Assembly (NCBI GenBank): GCA_916610825.1
Contig: OU744449.1
Location: 1,054,001 to 1,118,000, forward strand
Direction: 5' to 3'
Source: Haliclystus octoradiatus
Taxonomy: Eukaryota > Cnidaria > Staurozoa > Stauromedusae > Haliclystidae
DNA: 64,000 nucleotides
The number at the start of each line of letters is the position of its first letter. Within the stretch, counting starts at the first letter, position 1. Position numbers and translations under genes: made by a program. Below are positions 1 to 14,574 of the stretch, piece after piece. The notes under the pieces were generated by a model, which saw only the letters and a program-made list of their open reading frames with translations, was not told the origin of the DNA and did no database searches.

Positions 1-923
1 ATTTCCAAATGTGATTATTTTAACTGCAGTTTCTATTTCTTTCCTATTCATGTTGTCAGAAAGGGTGTGCCGTTATAGTTTGATTACAAACATTCAAGAC
101 AAATCGATTCAACGTTATGAAGTTGAAATCTATTCACGCTTGGCTGTTTTGTTTTCTCTGCGTTGACGTCGTACGTCCCCTATCTACACGAACACATCAG
201 CAAATGATGGGTAACCCCTTTTTAAGGGGTAACATTCTCATACTGGCAGGTACCTAATTTGCCTATGAATATATAATCTGATACAATTTTGCTATTCTTG
301 TCAATAAGAACTGATTAACGTACCACATGAAAGAAACCGACCATAATTATTCTTAGGAAATAACTACAATATAGATCTCTTTATTATAGAAATAACTTTA
401 TCTTTTTTCTCCTCCTTCAATAGTGTACACTATATATACAGGCTGCCCTATAAAAGCCCACAAGGATTTTTTTGACCAGGAATCAAAGACTACATAGTAG
501 AAATGAGCGTCTGTATTGCAGCCACAGATTTGTGATCAAACAATGAACTTAATATAAACAGTATGATAGCAATTTTATAGACCTATATCTCTTCCTTATG
601 CGTCGTGTGCAAAGTTATGGAGTCAATAATAGTCTCATTTTACTTTATGAACATGACATGACATGTTTTTCTTTGAATCAGTTTGATGATCATCAATTTG
701 ATTGTAAACCCATTGATGTTTGACTTAATCTCATTTGCTAAACTTTGTTTTGAAGAAACCCGTACATCGGTACGCTTCACTTGCCAATATAATTTGATAT
801 AATTCCCAACTTTAATAAATAGAAGGATTTGCAAAATAGAATACTCTTTGAAATACTTTATAATTTTTAAATTGTTATCCTATACAATGATGTAATATTT
901 ATAGTTATAATTATTGTAATTAA
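1..923. other. Intergenic, no gene recognised
   Basis: AT-rich sequence downstream of the potassium channel gene (which lies on the minus strand). I see no exon with splice sites and no recognisable transposon. A short inverted repeat (CCCCTTTTTAAGGGG) lies near 215-229. A short open frame at 640-834 on the minus strand has no recognisable protein features. Confidence 0.5.
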
Positions 924-3319
924 TTACGTTGATAAGTTACTTTCTATGGAGATTTTATCTGATTCTATATTCTCTCCGTTAGATATTTTTCTAAGGTAAA
1001 ACCCTGGCGACTTTTGTATCGTTTTTGCCGCGCTGCTGTTTATTGCTTTTTCTAATGTATAAGCATCTGTTCGGTTTAAACTACCATCACCATGACCTAA
1101 TTTTCTCGCCAAATAACTTGACGCAATTCTTATTGCCTCTTTTTGTTTACGACCATCAGCCATAGTCAGTCTCTTGTTGCCAAGATGCATAATCGAGGCT
1201 AGTGTTCCTAAGCCAAATACATGTAACCAACATGTGATTAAAAAGAACCAAATTTTCCCTGCAACCTCATTTTGATCCTTCAGATCACCAAATCCAATCG
1301 TAGTATAAGTTGTGAACCAATAATATATACCATCTGAAAACGAGGCTGCATCATGTACACTATAGTATCCCGCCATGCATAGCAATTGTATCAGAAATGA
1401 AATTAAACTTAATCCAACTGCTTTTCTATTCAAATGAAATACTTTGCTCCTTTTTAATAATCGCTTCTCAACAAAATTAACAAGTTGTTTTGCCACATTA
1501 GTCAATGCAGTTGAGGTTGCTGCTAGCACGTAGATGCATAATGGAATTCCAATGAATGAATAGAAAATGAATATCAGCTTACCACTGTCTGTTATTGGGA
1601 CGATGTGACCGTAGCCTATATAAATGGGAAATAAACAAGTTTATAACATGCAGCAATATACACACGATCTTATACTATAAGCTAAAAATGCCAGAATGGG
1701 GATAACTTATAATAGCGCAGTTACTTGGACATCTAGGTTTTCTGAATTTTCAATTATTCCCTGCTGTATTTTTGCTCCATTTATGCAAAGTTTTATAATA
1801 GCATATTTTGTTAAAATTCTGAGGTGAGCCTGTGATATCAATAAGAAATTCATACTTTTTAAAACGCATTTATATATTTATATGCATGATGTTGCTGCAA
1901 TATTCTTGAGGTTCGATTTCAAAGCTACGGTTGGTACAATTCCATTCGTTTATTTGTACAGTATTTCTATTATATGTATTTTCCTCGATACGAATAATAT
2001 GATAATCCATTTACATATAATGGATCAGTTATCGCCAGAGTTATATCGTTATAATTGTCTATGTTTTTTGCCCATTTTGTGTAGGGAATATTATTGTTAA
2101 GCTAACATTTTACCAGCATCTGTGAACGTTTGCAGAAGGCAAGCAGCGTTTCCCTTGCGGTAACTGCGCTTTATTTACACATTCCACAAACGCTACGGAT
2201 TTTTCAAGCAATTCTTTTTGCAATGCGGCATTTGCAGATGGAACAAAGTCAAACTGAATTGTAAAGTAAACTAAAGATACCAATGTTATCTCTATGAAAT
2301 TTCTAAAAAAAATGAATCTATGAAAGTTTACACGGTAAATATATACTGACGGTTTACTTTTCAAGTTCTTAGATGTTAATTTAATTTTAGTTTACTGGTA
2401 ATAATAAACAATGATAGATAGTGTAAGTCAAATAAGTTCTGAAATTAGCTATTGAAAATTTTATACTGTTTTTCTTTCCAAACGATTCGCGGCTTATGGA
2501 ATGTCAAGCTTATTTCGAAGAAAGTTTGTAAATTATTGTTACATTATTTTATACGATTTTATATATAAACTAAAAAATGTTAATCAAGCTTTTATTGATT
2601 CTGAAAAAAAGTTGAATGTCAGGTGTTTTTAAACGGTTTAACTTTTCTTCAATGTTTTCTTTATATTGTAATATATACATATAAGAAGATAATGTATATA
2701 TTATCGTGTTTATTCTTCGATGGCAGTAATTTATATGAAAAGTGGGATTTTCTGATCCTAAGAAATTCTTAAGTTTTACCTCGAAATGTTTTTAGATTGT
2801 TTCATTTTTAGTTTGGTCTGTTAAAATGTGCTTATAATGAAAGAAAATGTTCATTATTACATTGACCTTGATATTAATACGGCATAAGGTCGCAACAAAA
2901 GTTGGTATACCGCTCTTAATTAATATAAACCAGAGATCAGATATATATATATGGAATTGTTGCTTACCAATAGTTGTAACAGTCGCCCAGCAAAATTTTA
3001 ATCCATCAATTAATTCCCATTCGTTTAATGTTTTAATATGCCAAGAACTACTAATTTCTGTTATTAGATTTGATAATTCTGTTGAGTTCGAACTTAAATT
3101 AACTAAACGAGTTAATCGACTTTCCCATTCGCTTGCACGTGCCGAACTAAACGTTCCGCTAGATTTAGTTTTAATTTCATCATTTTCAATTTTTTTAAAC
3201 ACTAATGCTCCAAGACATAAATACGACGCCAAAAATAATATTCTACCCAACTGTCTCAAGGCATGGTCAATAAATATTTTACAATTTCCCGTAACCTTTT
3301 TCTCTGTTCTCAACGGCAT
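924..3319 (-). CDS. Two-pore-domain (K2P/KCNK-type) potassium channel, two exons
   Basis: Plasma-membrane background K+ channel subunit. I assemble two exons, 2968-3319 and 924-1615 (minus strand), giving 347 residues. Splice sites are GTAAGC and TATAG. Order: TM1 at about residues 24-43; extracellular cap with NLSS and NSTE glycosylation sites; pore helix 1 and filter TIGYG (116-120); TM2 about 130-150; TM3 about 184-202; filter 2 TIGFG (223-227); TM4 about 236-260; short C-terminal tail. Two P-loops with four TMs define the K2P family. The single 1352-nt intron splits the first glycine codon of GYG after its first base, an intron position known to be conserved in K2P genes, which supports the join. 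The start is the first in-frame ATG after an upstream in-frame TGA. Length is typical of the smaller K2P channels. Subfamily is not assigned. Confidence 0.93.
2114..2253 (-). other. Exon-like open segment inside the K2P intron
   Basis: A minus-strand segment with an acceptor (TTCAG), an open frame ending CLPSANVHRCW, and a donor (GTAAAA). It looks more codon-like than the AT-rich intron around it. Its length of 140 nt is not a multiple of three, so including it would shift the channel frame just before GYG. It could be a regulated poison exon, an exon of an unrecognised gene, or chance. No family recognised. Confidence 0.2.
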
Positions 3320-3359
3320 GACGAGACATCGAAGTAAACTTCAAAAATGGAGACATTCA

Positions 3360-4830
3360 TTGTAAGAACGGGACATGCATAGAACGTTGAAATGTTTGTG
3401 AATACGTTTCGATAAACTTCCCTATTCAAGTGTATGTATAGACGATAAATAGATTATTCACAAGGCAATTTATTGATTTTAAGGAAAAACAAACTTTAAT
3501 AACTGACTTACTCGACAGCGATCCTTCGGCAAGGACATGTTTTGATAATTTTATAAAATAAAAAGTTGAACTATCGAACAATTATTTTTGTTGAAGTTTC
3601 ATGCTGTAATGTTGCTACAAGAGACATGCTCTAGTTGATTTGGTGGTGTCAAACGAATTAAGGTCGGGAAAGCGCACAGAAATAGAGAATACATCATTCA
3701 AGTTTGAATATTAGATCGTATAATCAAGTTTACAAAATTTATTCAACTACAAGAATGACGATTTGCTTATTTGAAAATGTTCAAGAAAGCTTTCTGACTA
3801 CGTCATTGAAATCACTTGAAAAAAGCAAGCCATTTGTCAAGAAACATTATTCTCGAACCATTCTTACGGATTTTCTAAAGGTCAACTATATATACCTGTT
3901 ATATATTTTAGCGAAATCATAAGTTACGATCCCGTTTAGAAAATTGAGGTATCTGTTTTGACATTTCAATCAGATAAATAGTAGTTCAATCAACCTGCAA
4001 GCTCTATCAAGTATTCACACAAGAAACACAAACTGTTTTTAAAGACATTTTGCCACTCAGTCATCAGATAACAGATCCAGAATGTTTCCATTTCAACTTC
4101 TCAGAATCATCATGAATTTTAAAACCCTTTGAAAATTGATTTTCTAAATTTTTTAAAATTCCAAAGAAGTGACATCAGTGCTCTGCAACGTGATTTATTT
4201 TGTTATGTATAAAGCAATCATAGCATCAATTTCAAATAAACTAAGTTTGAGCCAATTGTAAGAACGAGACATGCATAACATAGTACGTTAAATGTTTGTG
4301 AATACCTATAAACTTCCCTATTCAATTGTATGTATAGACGATAAATAGGTTATTCGCAAGGCAATTTATTGAGTTTAAGGAAAAACAACCTTTGATAACT
4401 GACTTACGCAACAACGATCCTTCGGCTAGGACATGTTTTGATACTTATAAAAACTAAAAATTGAACTATCGAATAATTATTTTTGTGGATTTTCATGCTG
4501 TAATGTTGCTACAAGAGGCATAATTGTATTCAAAAGAACAATCGAAATTAAATCGCTCGATAAATTTTTGTACTTTAGCATGTCATCTATGTAATATATC
4601 TACTATATTCCTTTTTAACTTGTAATACGCACCCCTATGTTGTTTAGTTGAATTATATACCACATTACGTAATGTAGTTGATTTGGTTGTGTATAAACGT
4701 TGATGGTCTCAAACGAAGGTCGGGAACGCGCACAGAAATAGAGAATACTTCATTCAAGTTTGAATATTACATCGCAATAATCAAGTTTATACGATCAAGT
4801 CTAACTACGTCATTGATATCGCTTTTAAAA
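3360..4830. repeat. Diverged tandem duplication of the K2P upstream flank
   Basis: Two similar blocks in the same orientation: 3360-3830, and 4256-4830 with about 150 nt of extra sequence at 4520-4672. Shared stretches include TGTATGTATAGACGATAAAT, CGATCCTTCGGC and CGCACAGAAATAGAGAATAC. The first block begins about 40 nt upstream of the channel start codon, so it probably contains its 5' UTR and promoter; the duplicate may carry a second copy of regulatory sequence. Neither block has a credible coding frame. Confidence 0.8.
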
Positions 4831-5837
4831 AACAAATTATATCGACATATTCATGAAAATGACAACCACATCCAGCTCTTGGGCTAGAACTATATTTCTT
4901 GTACGGTAAACCATGAATATTTTATAAGCGTTATATGGCAAAGTTTCTATGACTTTTTTTATGAAAATTGGGGCATTCAATGTCCATGAACTGTTTCCAC
5001 AGTGGTGGGGCTGTAGTCTATGATGAGAAAGAAAGAGATCGTTCTCTAGAAAGGGAAGAGTGGTATCCACTAACAGAAATACGTATATCAGCATGTTACT
5101 ACTTGTATTTTGGGATCAACATCAGGTTGAGGCACGGGTGTTTAATTGACTAGCATATCATGACCACAGGTGACAGGGGAGTACATTCCCCTTTAAAGAT
5201 ACCAAGCCCCCTCGTTGGGAAGATTTTTGATACTTCTCCACGCATTTTTGTAAATATTTTCAATAAATAGCCCTCTTGTTGGGGGAAAATCCTGGTGTCA
5301 CCCGTGATAAGGAACATGAAGACTAAAGAAGGATGCAAATCACGAAAGTTACAGACAACATTGATATAAACAACAAACAAACATTTTAAAAATTAATTTT
5401 CTAAAAATGCCATAAACAATATACACCGTCAATTGCCAATTTTTAATGTCTAAATACAATTAGATGTGACATCATTTTTTAAATATTGAACCGATCTATT
5501 GCCATAACTTTGTTTTGCCATAAATCATATATTGTAATCCATTTGTTGTCGATGGCCTGATATTTTCATGCCCAAAGTAAACTGAAACATAACAACAACA
5601 ACAACAATTATAAACTTGAAAGAGAGGGTTCAAATTATATAGCCTCTATCACACACAAAAGTGTGGATTTGGATTTTGGTCTGTTGTAAAAAGACTAGAT
5701 CCACCTCTGTTTGGTGAATTCTTGAAACAAACAGTATCTAATAAATTTTTTTTTTAATTTATTCAGATTTTTAAATCTAATAATAATAATATTTTCAATT
5801 CATTCAAATTTGTATTTCTAATAATAATTATAATTTC
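4831..5837. other. Intergenic, no gene recognised
   Basis: No credible gene. A fragment of the TTCATGAA-type repeat family lies at about 4955-5005 (TCCATGAACTG followed by a GGGG end). A short (AAC)n run lies near 5590. Confidence 0.5.
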
Positions 5838-6250
5838 AATAAAAAAGTCAGTGGTAACAATCACAAATTTTTATTTATTCGAACAATGTTTCGGCTATCA
5901 ACATCAGCCATTTTCAAGTTAAAAGTGAAAAATATAATTATTTGATATTCATAGATATTTCAGAATAAAAGAATTAAATATACAAAAAGGCTTAAAATAA
6001 CTTTGCCCTTATAAAGTCAGATTGCTTGTTCTGGTTAGGTTTCAATTCCCTGATGAAAGCATTTCGTATATTAAACAATCTTGTTTACTGTGACAATGCT
6101 TGAGAAAGTGGAAATTGATGCTAATGTCGGTTCCTGCATTGTGGCTTTTCCATGCTTTCAAATGTCTGCCTTCTTGTGCTCTTCAATCCGTATATATGGA
6201 GGTGTCGACGTGTGTAGCCGACATACTTGTTACACTTGTAATTATATAGG
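5838..6250 (-). mobile_element. Penelope-like element 3' remnant with GIY-YIG trace
   Basis: Read on the minus strand, the right part translates to KYVGYTRRHLHIRIEEHKK, the typical core of a GIY-YIG endonuclease of Penelope-like elements (YVG, then R and EH). It is followed by degraded coding sequence and a terminal stretch with GGCTGATG and AGCCGAAAC, a hairpin layout common in PLE ends. The frame is broken in several places, so this is an old fragment. It abuts an (AAT)n tract. Confidence 0.65.
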
Positions 6251-6287
6251 CTACTAGCCTACTTATAATTATTATTATATTATACCT

Positions 6288-8673
<2,386 letters not shown>

Positions 8674-8830
8674 TTTCATCATGTATATCAACGATAAATC
8701 AAAAACACAGGTATTTGCGACAGTTTCGATATAATCCTATATCATTTTCAAGCAATTGAGAAAGAGATCATTAAACAGTTTGACATGTTATATATAGTAA
8801 AAAATCTAGTTTGCATAATAATTAATCTAT
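8674..8830. repeat. Diverged partial copy of the 11.9-13.0 kb repeat family
   Basis: Shares TCATGATG-, CGATAAA-, AAAACACA-, CAGTTTCGAT- and CATTTTCA-like blocks, in the same order, with the left arm at 11887-12030. Like that element it sits immediately beside an (AAT)n tract. Confidence 0.6.
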
Positions 8831-8922
8831 TGTTCTTTGGGTTTATTTAACATGCTAAAACTACACACATTATGACGGAAGACAAAATTCTATGAAGACA
8901 GCAATTACAGATACAATACTAT

Positions 8923-9399
<477 letters not shown>

Positions 9400-9417
9400 G
9401 AGGAGTCAAAGACTACA

Positions 9418-9476
9418 CATTTTGTTACTGTAACTTGAAGTTTCACGCTTTATTGCGATCATCAGACAGTTAAAAC
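9418..9476 (-). ncRNA. Hammerhead-ribozyme-like motif in the 5' PLE terminal repeat
   Basis: On the minus strand: stem I strand ACTGT, core CTGATGA, stem II CGC/GCG, core GAAA, a 3-bp stem III (ACT/AGT, loop TCA), cleavage position after GTT, then stem I partner ACAGT. Stem I extends through GTTTT/AAAAT. It is identical in core to the motif at 11709-11767. A U.U pair closes stem II next to the core, unlike the usual G-C, so activity is uncertain. Confidence 0.6.
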
Positions 9477-9532
9477 TAGATAACTGTAGTCTTTGACTCC
9501 TCTATTTATATTTACAGCTCTGTCAACAGACA

Positions 9533-11709
9533 TTGAGCACTGTTTTACTGCTATTGGATAATATTTATTATTATTATTATTATTCGCTCCTGGATCCAGT
9601 AGAGCACTTTAATCTTACTGCAGAAACAACCATGGAAAAAATCACATTTGGCTATTCAATGAAAAACATACCGGTACCACCAAGAAAGACTTACTTAATG
9701 CAGCTAATTGCAAAAATAGAAAGCGTTATAAAACGAATGCGATGGAAAGCGCTTTTCTTTCAGGCCGAAAAGACGATAGAAACCACTAATAATATTACAA
9801 GAGATGAGAAATATGGATTTAAATCAAGGAAGTGTCCACCACAAATAAGCGAATTGGAGGGATTTGAACACGATCTAATTAAAATGACTCAAAACATTGA
9901 ATTTAGGCCGGTCCACGATAGATTTCAAAAACAACTAAGGAAAGACATCAACAAAATCAAAAAATCTTCTAAGGTCATTATTGCCGCGGACAAGACAAGA
10001 AATTTCTATCAGATGGATGTTAAGCAACATGAAAAATTACTTCTAAATAATATAACAACGACTTACAAAAAGGCAAGGAAAGGCACAGTACACAAGATCA
10101 ATACAGACGCCAAGGAAATAAGTAGAGAACTGAAAATCGACAAGAGGGCAGAAGTCATCGCAGAGCAGCCAGCGTTTATCACTATGAAAGACCATAAAGA
10201 GAATTTCACTAATAACCCAACGTGTAGACTAATTAACCCTGCTAAAAGCAAAATTGGCATCGTAAGTAAAATAATATTAGAGAAAATAATCATTAACGTA
10301 AAAAAATTAACTAAAGTCAACCAATGGAAAAACTCATACGCCGTTATAGATTGGTTTAAGGCACTAGAAGAAAAGAAACGATTATCGTTCATCACCTTTG
10401 ACATCGAAAGCTTTTACCCCACGATATCGGAGCAACTATTAGAAAAAGCTATATCATTTGCAAAAAACTTTACAACAATATCGGAAAGTGATACAAAAAT
10501 TATCATGCACGCAAGGCAATGAGTTCTATTTAATAAAGGAACCGCATGGTCAAAGAAAAGCCACACAAACCTGTTCGACGTCACAATGGGCAGTTATGAC
10601 GGAGCAGAGATTTGCGAATTGGTAGGTTTATTTATACTAGATAAACTTACGAAAGTTCTGGGTGACAACTCTATTGGACTTTACCGAGATGATGGTTTGG
10701 CAGTAATGCGAAAGAAATCCGGCCCACAGACTGAGAGATTCAGGAAAAAATAACAAACATTTTCAAAGAGATGGGATTAAAAATTACATCAAAAACCAAC
10801 CTCAAATCAGTAGACTTCTTAGACATAACCTTCGACCAAAACAATGGCACATTCCAGCCCTACAGAAAAACTAACGACCAACCTATATATATAGACACTA
10901 ATTCTAATCATCCACCTACAATTCTAAAACATATACCTATAGCAATTAACCAAAGACTCTCTGATTTATCATCTAATAACACTATTTATGAAAACAGCAA
11001 AAATACTTACGAAGACGCCTTAACAGCGAGTGGCCACACTACTACTAATTTAAAATACGAACCAAGGCCAGCAACATCAAGCCGTAGAAAAGGGAAAAGG
11101 AGGAGAAATGTCACATGGTTTAACCCACCGTTCAACAAAAGTGTGAAAAGCAACATTGGCCGAACATTCCTCAACCTAGTCAAAAAGCACTTTCCGAAGA
11201 CAAGCAAGCTACACAAGATTTTCAATCAAAACACGCTAAAAGTAAGTTACAGTTGTACTTCCAATATGAAAACAATCATTACTAACCACAACAAGAATTT
11301 AACAAATACAGAAATGGAAGTAACAGAAAATGCGCAATTATGCAACTGCCGCACAAAGGAAAATTGTCCATTAAACAATAGATGCCTTATGGAAGGATTA
11401 ATCTACAACGCCAAAGTGACTACCCCGGAAGACCAAGAGGGTAAAAATTACATCGGTCTAACGGAAAACTCTTTCAAGACACGCTACACACAGCACACAA
11501 GCACATTCCGGCATGATAAACATACACACAACACGCAACTATCAAAATATATTTGGGAACAGAAGGACAAAGCCACCGACTACAACATCGAATGGACAGC
11601 TCTATCGAAAGCAAAGCCTTGCGATACAATAGGCTTTATCCCATTTAACAATAGCTGCGATTTATGTAAGTTTATATCAGAGGTACCATGTATGTTTTTT
11701 ATTATCTAG
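9533..11709 (+). pseudogene. PLE polyprotein remnant: reverse transcriptase and GIY-YIG endonuclease
   Basis: First long frame 9533-10522, second 10771-11709, with RT-like sequence also between them. RT motif A is FITFDIESFYPT (about 10387-10422) and motif C is YRDDGL (about 10683-10700), the signature of Penelope-type and telomerase-related RTs. After the RT come FLDITFD, then a basic stretch (SSRRKGKRRRN, about 11080-11110), WFNPPFNK, a Cys-rich CNCRTKENCPL motif, and a GIY-YIG domain with NYIGLTENSFKTRYTQH (about 11448-11498) and LSKYIWE. The PLE endonuclease nicks the target and primes reverse transcription. At least two breaks separate the parts, so it is probably inactive. The first residues before about 9600 are terminal-repeat sequence, not a natural N-terminus. 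Confidence 0.85.
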
Positions 11710-11767
11710 TTTTAACTGTCTGATGATCGCAATAAAGCGTGAAACTTCAAGTTACAGTAACAAAATG
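11709..11767 (+). ncRNA. Hammerhead-ribozyme-like motif in the 3' PLE terminal repeat
   Basis: Core CTGATGA at 11720-11726 and GAAA at 11741-11744. Stem II is CGC/GCG. Stem III pairs 11744-11746 with 11750-11752 (A15.1-U16.1 preserved). Predicted self-cleavage is after 11753. Stem I pairs ACTGT (11715-11719) with ACAGT (11754-11758), extended by GTTTT/AAAAT. Minimal hammerheads with very short stem III are known from PLE terminal repeats. Confidence 0.6.
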
Positions 11768-11839
11768 TGTAGTCTTTGACTCCTCTATTTATATTTACAG
11801 CTCTGTCAACAGACATTGAGCACTGTTTTACTGCTATTG

Positions 11840-11886
11840 GATAATATTTATTATTATTATTAATAATGATAATAATAATAATAATT
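11840..11886. repeat. Short (ATT)/(AAT) tract
   Basis: ATT units followed by AAT units separate the 3' end of the PLE from the next inverted-repeat element. Confidence 0.8.
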
Positions 11887-12970
11887 TTCATGATGGTATA
11901 TGCGATAAAAAACACAATAATTGGCGCAACAGTTTCGATTTAATCTAAATCATCTTCAGGCAATGTAAAAAGGGAGAGCTAAAAAGTTACATGAATATTT
12001 CTATAAAAATCTAATTAACTTGTCTATTGAATTTATCGGAACGGTATTTTACTTTTCAACAATGGCAAACAATAATTACAGGAGATATATTTTAGCACAA
12101 GAACTAATTACGAATATACGATACAAACACAGTGAAATAACAGTTACAATCAAAAATAGTTTAACAGCGGCAAAATACTCTTTGGTATTGTTCTTCCATT
12201 TTCTGTATTTCTTCTGTCAAGTAAACCTTTACAAAGACATTTATTAATCGCGATAGCCAGCTACACTTTTCTAAGTGACTTGGGAGGTGTGGCAAATCAT
12301 TATCAATTACATCTGGAGATATAAATGTTGTTGTAGTATATATTTTACTTATTTTTGGATGTTGTACGAAGATTATAATCTGATAGAACATTTTGCCATT
12401 GATGAATGGATTTTGGATTATTTGCTTTTGGTTGTAATAATTATTTCATTGTATCTGTCTTATAGTATATCCGTACTTAGTTTTTCTGTTTGTCAATTTG
12501 TTCTAAACTATTGCTATTCTATATTCATAGTTACGCTAAATCTAACTGTTGTTATCTTGTGTGACATGCGCGATGCTGTCATGTCGACCACTCAGCTCGG
12601 CAATATCTTAAACAACGACCAGAAGAAATACAGAAAATGGAAGAACAATACCAAAGAGCATTTTGCCGCTGTTAAACTATTTTTGATTGTAACTGTTATT
12701 TCACCGTGTTTGTATCGTATATTCGTAATTATTTCTTGTGCTGAAATATCTCTCCTGTAATTATTGTTTGCCATTGTTAAAAAGTATAATACCGTTCCGA
12801 TAAATTCAATAGACAAATTAATTAGATTTTTATATAAATATTTATGTAACTTTTCAACTCTCTCTTTTTACATTGCCTGAAGATGATTTTAGATTAAATC
12901 GAAACTGTTGCGCCAATTGTTGTGTGTTTTTTATCGCATATACCATCATGAAATTCATGTCAAGTAAACC
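11887..12970. mobile_element. Inverted-repeat element of ~1.1 kb between (AAT)n tracts
   Basis: The arms 11887-12216 and 12618-12952 are inverted copies of about 330 bp with small differences. The spacer is about 400 bp. The motif GTCAAGTAAACCTTTAC occurs in direct orientation at the inner edge of the left arm (12217) and the outer edge of the right arm (12960), which a simple inverted repeat would not give. The arm ends contain CTGAAGATGATTT...AAATCGAAAC, a hairpin resembling a degenerate hammerhead core. It may be a non-autonomous PLE relative. Open frames inside (for example 12275-12760) are AT-rich and unconvincing. Confidence 0.65.
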
Positions 12971-12978
12971 TTTACGAA

Positions 12979-13263
<285 letters not shown>

Positions 13264-13291
13264 GTGATAGATCAAAGAAAACACATTCTTT

Positions 13292-13333
13292 ACTGTAACT
13301 TTAAGTTTCACGCTACTGCGATCATCAGACAGT
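13292..13333 (-). ncRNA. Hammerhead-ribozyme-like motif, left arm of the palindrome
   Basis: Minus-strand core CTGATGA, stem II CGC-AGTA-GCG, GAAA, short stem III with loop TAA, and stem I ACTGT/ACAGT. It differs in loop sequence from the PLE copies at 9.4 and 11.7 kb, so it comes from a separate subfamily. Confidence 0.55.
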
Positions 13334-13353
13334 TTTTTATTCTAGAATAAAAA

Positions 13354-13395
13354 ACTGTCTGATGATCGCAGTAGCGTGAAACTTGGAGTTACAGT
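13354..13395 (+). ncRNA. Hammerhead-ribozyme-like motif, right arm of the palindrome
   Basis: CTGATGA at 13359-13365, stem II CGC/GCG with loop AGTA, GAAA at 13378-13381, stem III 13381-13383 with 13387-13389 (loop TGG), predicted cleavage after 13390, stem I 13354-13358 with 13391-13395. Confidence 0.55.
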
Positions 13396-13426
13396 AAAGA
13401 ATGTGTTTTCTTTGATCTATCACCAT

Positions 13427-13522
13427 TATTATTATTTACCGCTCTGCCAAATGTTGACATTGAGCACTATTTTGTCTGCTATTAGATAAACCTATACTTA
13501 TTATAATAATAATAATAATAAT
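13427..13522 (+). mobile_element. PLE terminal-repeat fragment followed by short (AAT)n
   Basis: Matches the region just after the hammerhead motif in the 9.5 kb PLE (CTCTG.CAA...GACATTGAGCAC...CTGCTATT.GATAA). It has no coding sequence and ends in AAT units. Confidence 0.7.
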
Positions 13523-14574
13523 ATTGTCCGAAGATATCACTTTCATTGATTATGTTGGATCAATCATTCCGAAAGCAGATTATAAATTTATAATTGCAAA
13601 ACATCACTGCATACAATACCTCAATAGTGTTGGTTCTGGCATGCCAGGTTCGGCTCCTTTGCGCAATCCTACATAAACATCATTATTAATCATCAATAAT
13701 CAAAAAGACCAAGTATATGCATCTGGTTCCAGAACCTGCTGACTAATAGTATAGTCATACTTCACAGAGTTTTGCAAGAAATTGGATGAGTTCATGAACT
13801 GTTTATGAAGGCTTCTGAAATGGTTGAATCCAATTTGCATTATTTGTCATTGCGCAAGAAATATTGGGTATAATAATAAGATAATCTTATTTGTGATAAC
13901 TCAAATCCAATTTGTGTTGTTAATTATATTATAATGATATGATTTTCCTTGAAAATGACAAGGCTCGATATTACAATCCTATACTACAACGTACGTGAAT
14001 TAGTCCGCAAAAACTGTCAAAATTGATATATTAAAATCAATTTATATTCCTTACAGTCTGATGAAAATCACAGTACTATAATGTACTTTAATGTAATTGT
14101 CACATTTGTCACTATCAGGCTATATATTTAAAAAAAAATGATTTATATATAATTCTGTATATTCAAATAATTAAATAAGAGTTTTATTAGGGTGGTGATG
14201 TGAACCCCTAAACATTTTCTCAGGAACACTTTTTTGAGAAAAATTGTTAACCTCGGGAGTGCAGTTGCCCTTCTCTGCAGTCTGTACTTTGCTCTGGACC
14301 TGGTGTCCTGGTGACCTGTTGTCCTGTGGACTGTGGGTAGGCCAAGGCAATTAGCCTACATATTCACGTCAACTCACCTAAGTAGATAACAAAAGGAATA
14401 AACCCCCAGTGAAATGTCTTCTTTGTAACATCAAAGACTATAGTAATTCTTTTCTTATTTTCTGCAGAAAATTTCACCATGATTAATTTATATGATGATA
14501 TGATCGCAATAAATTTAATCGAAATATCGTATTGCAAATTTGCTCGAAAATCAACGAGAGGGCAGAAGGATCAT
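13523..14574. other. No gene recognised
   Basis: AT-rich sequence without splice-supported exons or a transposon I can name. One TTCATGAA-type motif lies near 13792. Confidence 0.45.

Noticed and set aside
2847-3365. 172-codon plus-strand frame
   Set aside because: Antisense to the first K2P exon, whose minus-strand reading has TM1, cap and pore motifs.
10063-10404. Minus-strand 113-codon frame
   Set aside because: Shadow of the PLE reverse transcriptase on the other strand.
12275-12760. 161-codon frame rich in hydrophobic residues
   Set aside because: It runs from the spacer into one inverted arm, is AT-driven in composition and matches no family.
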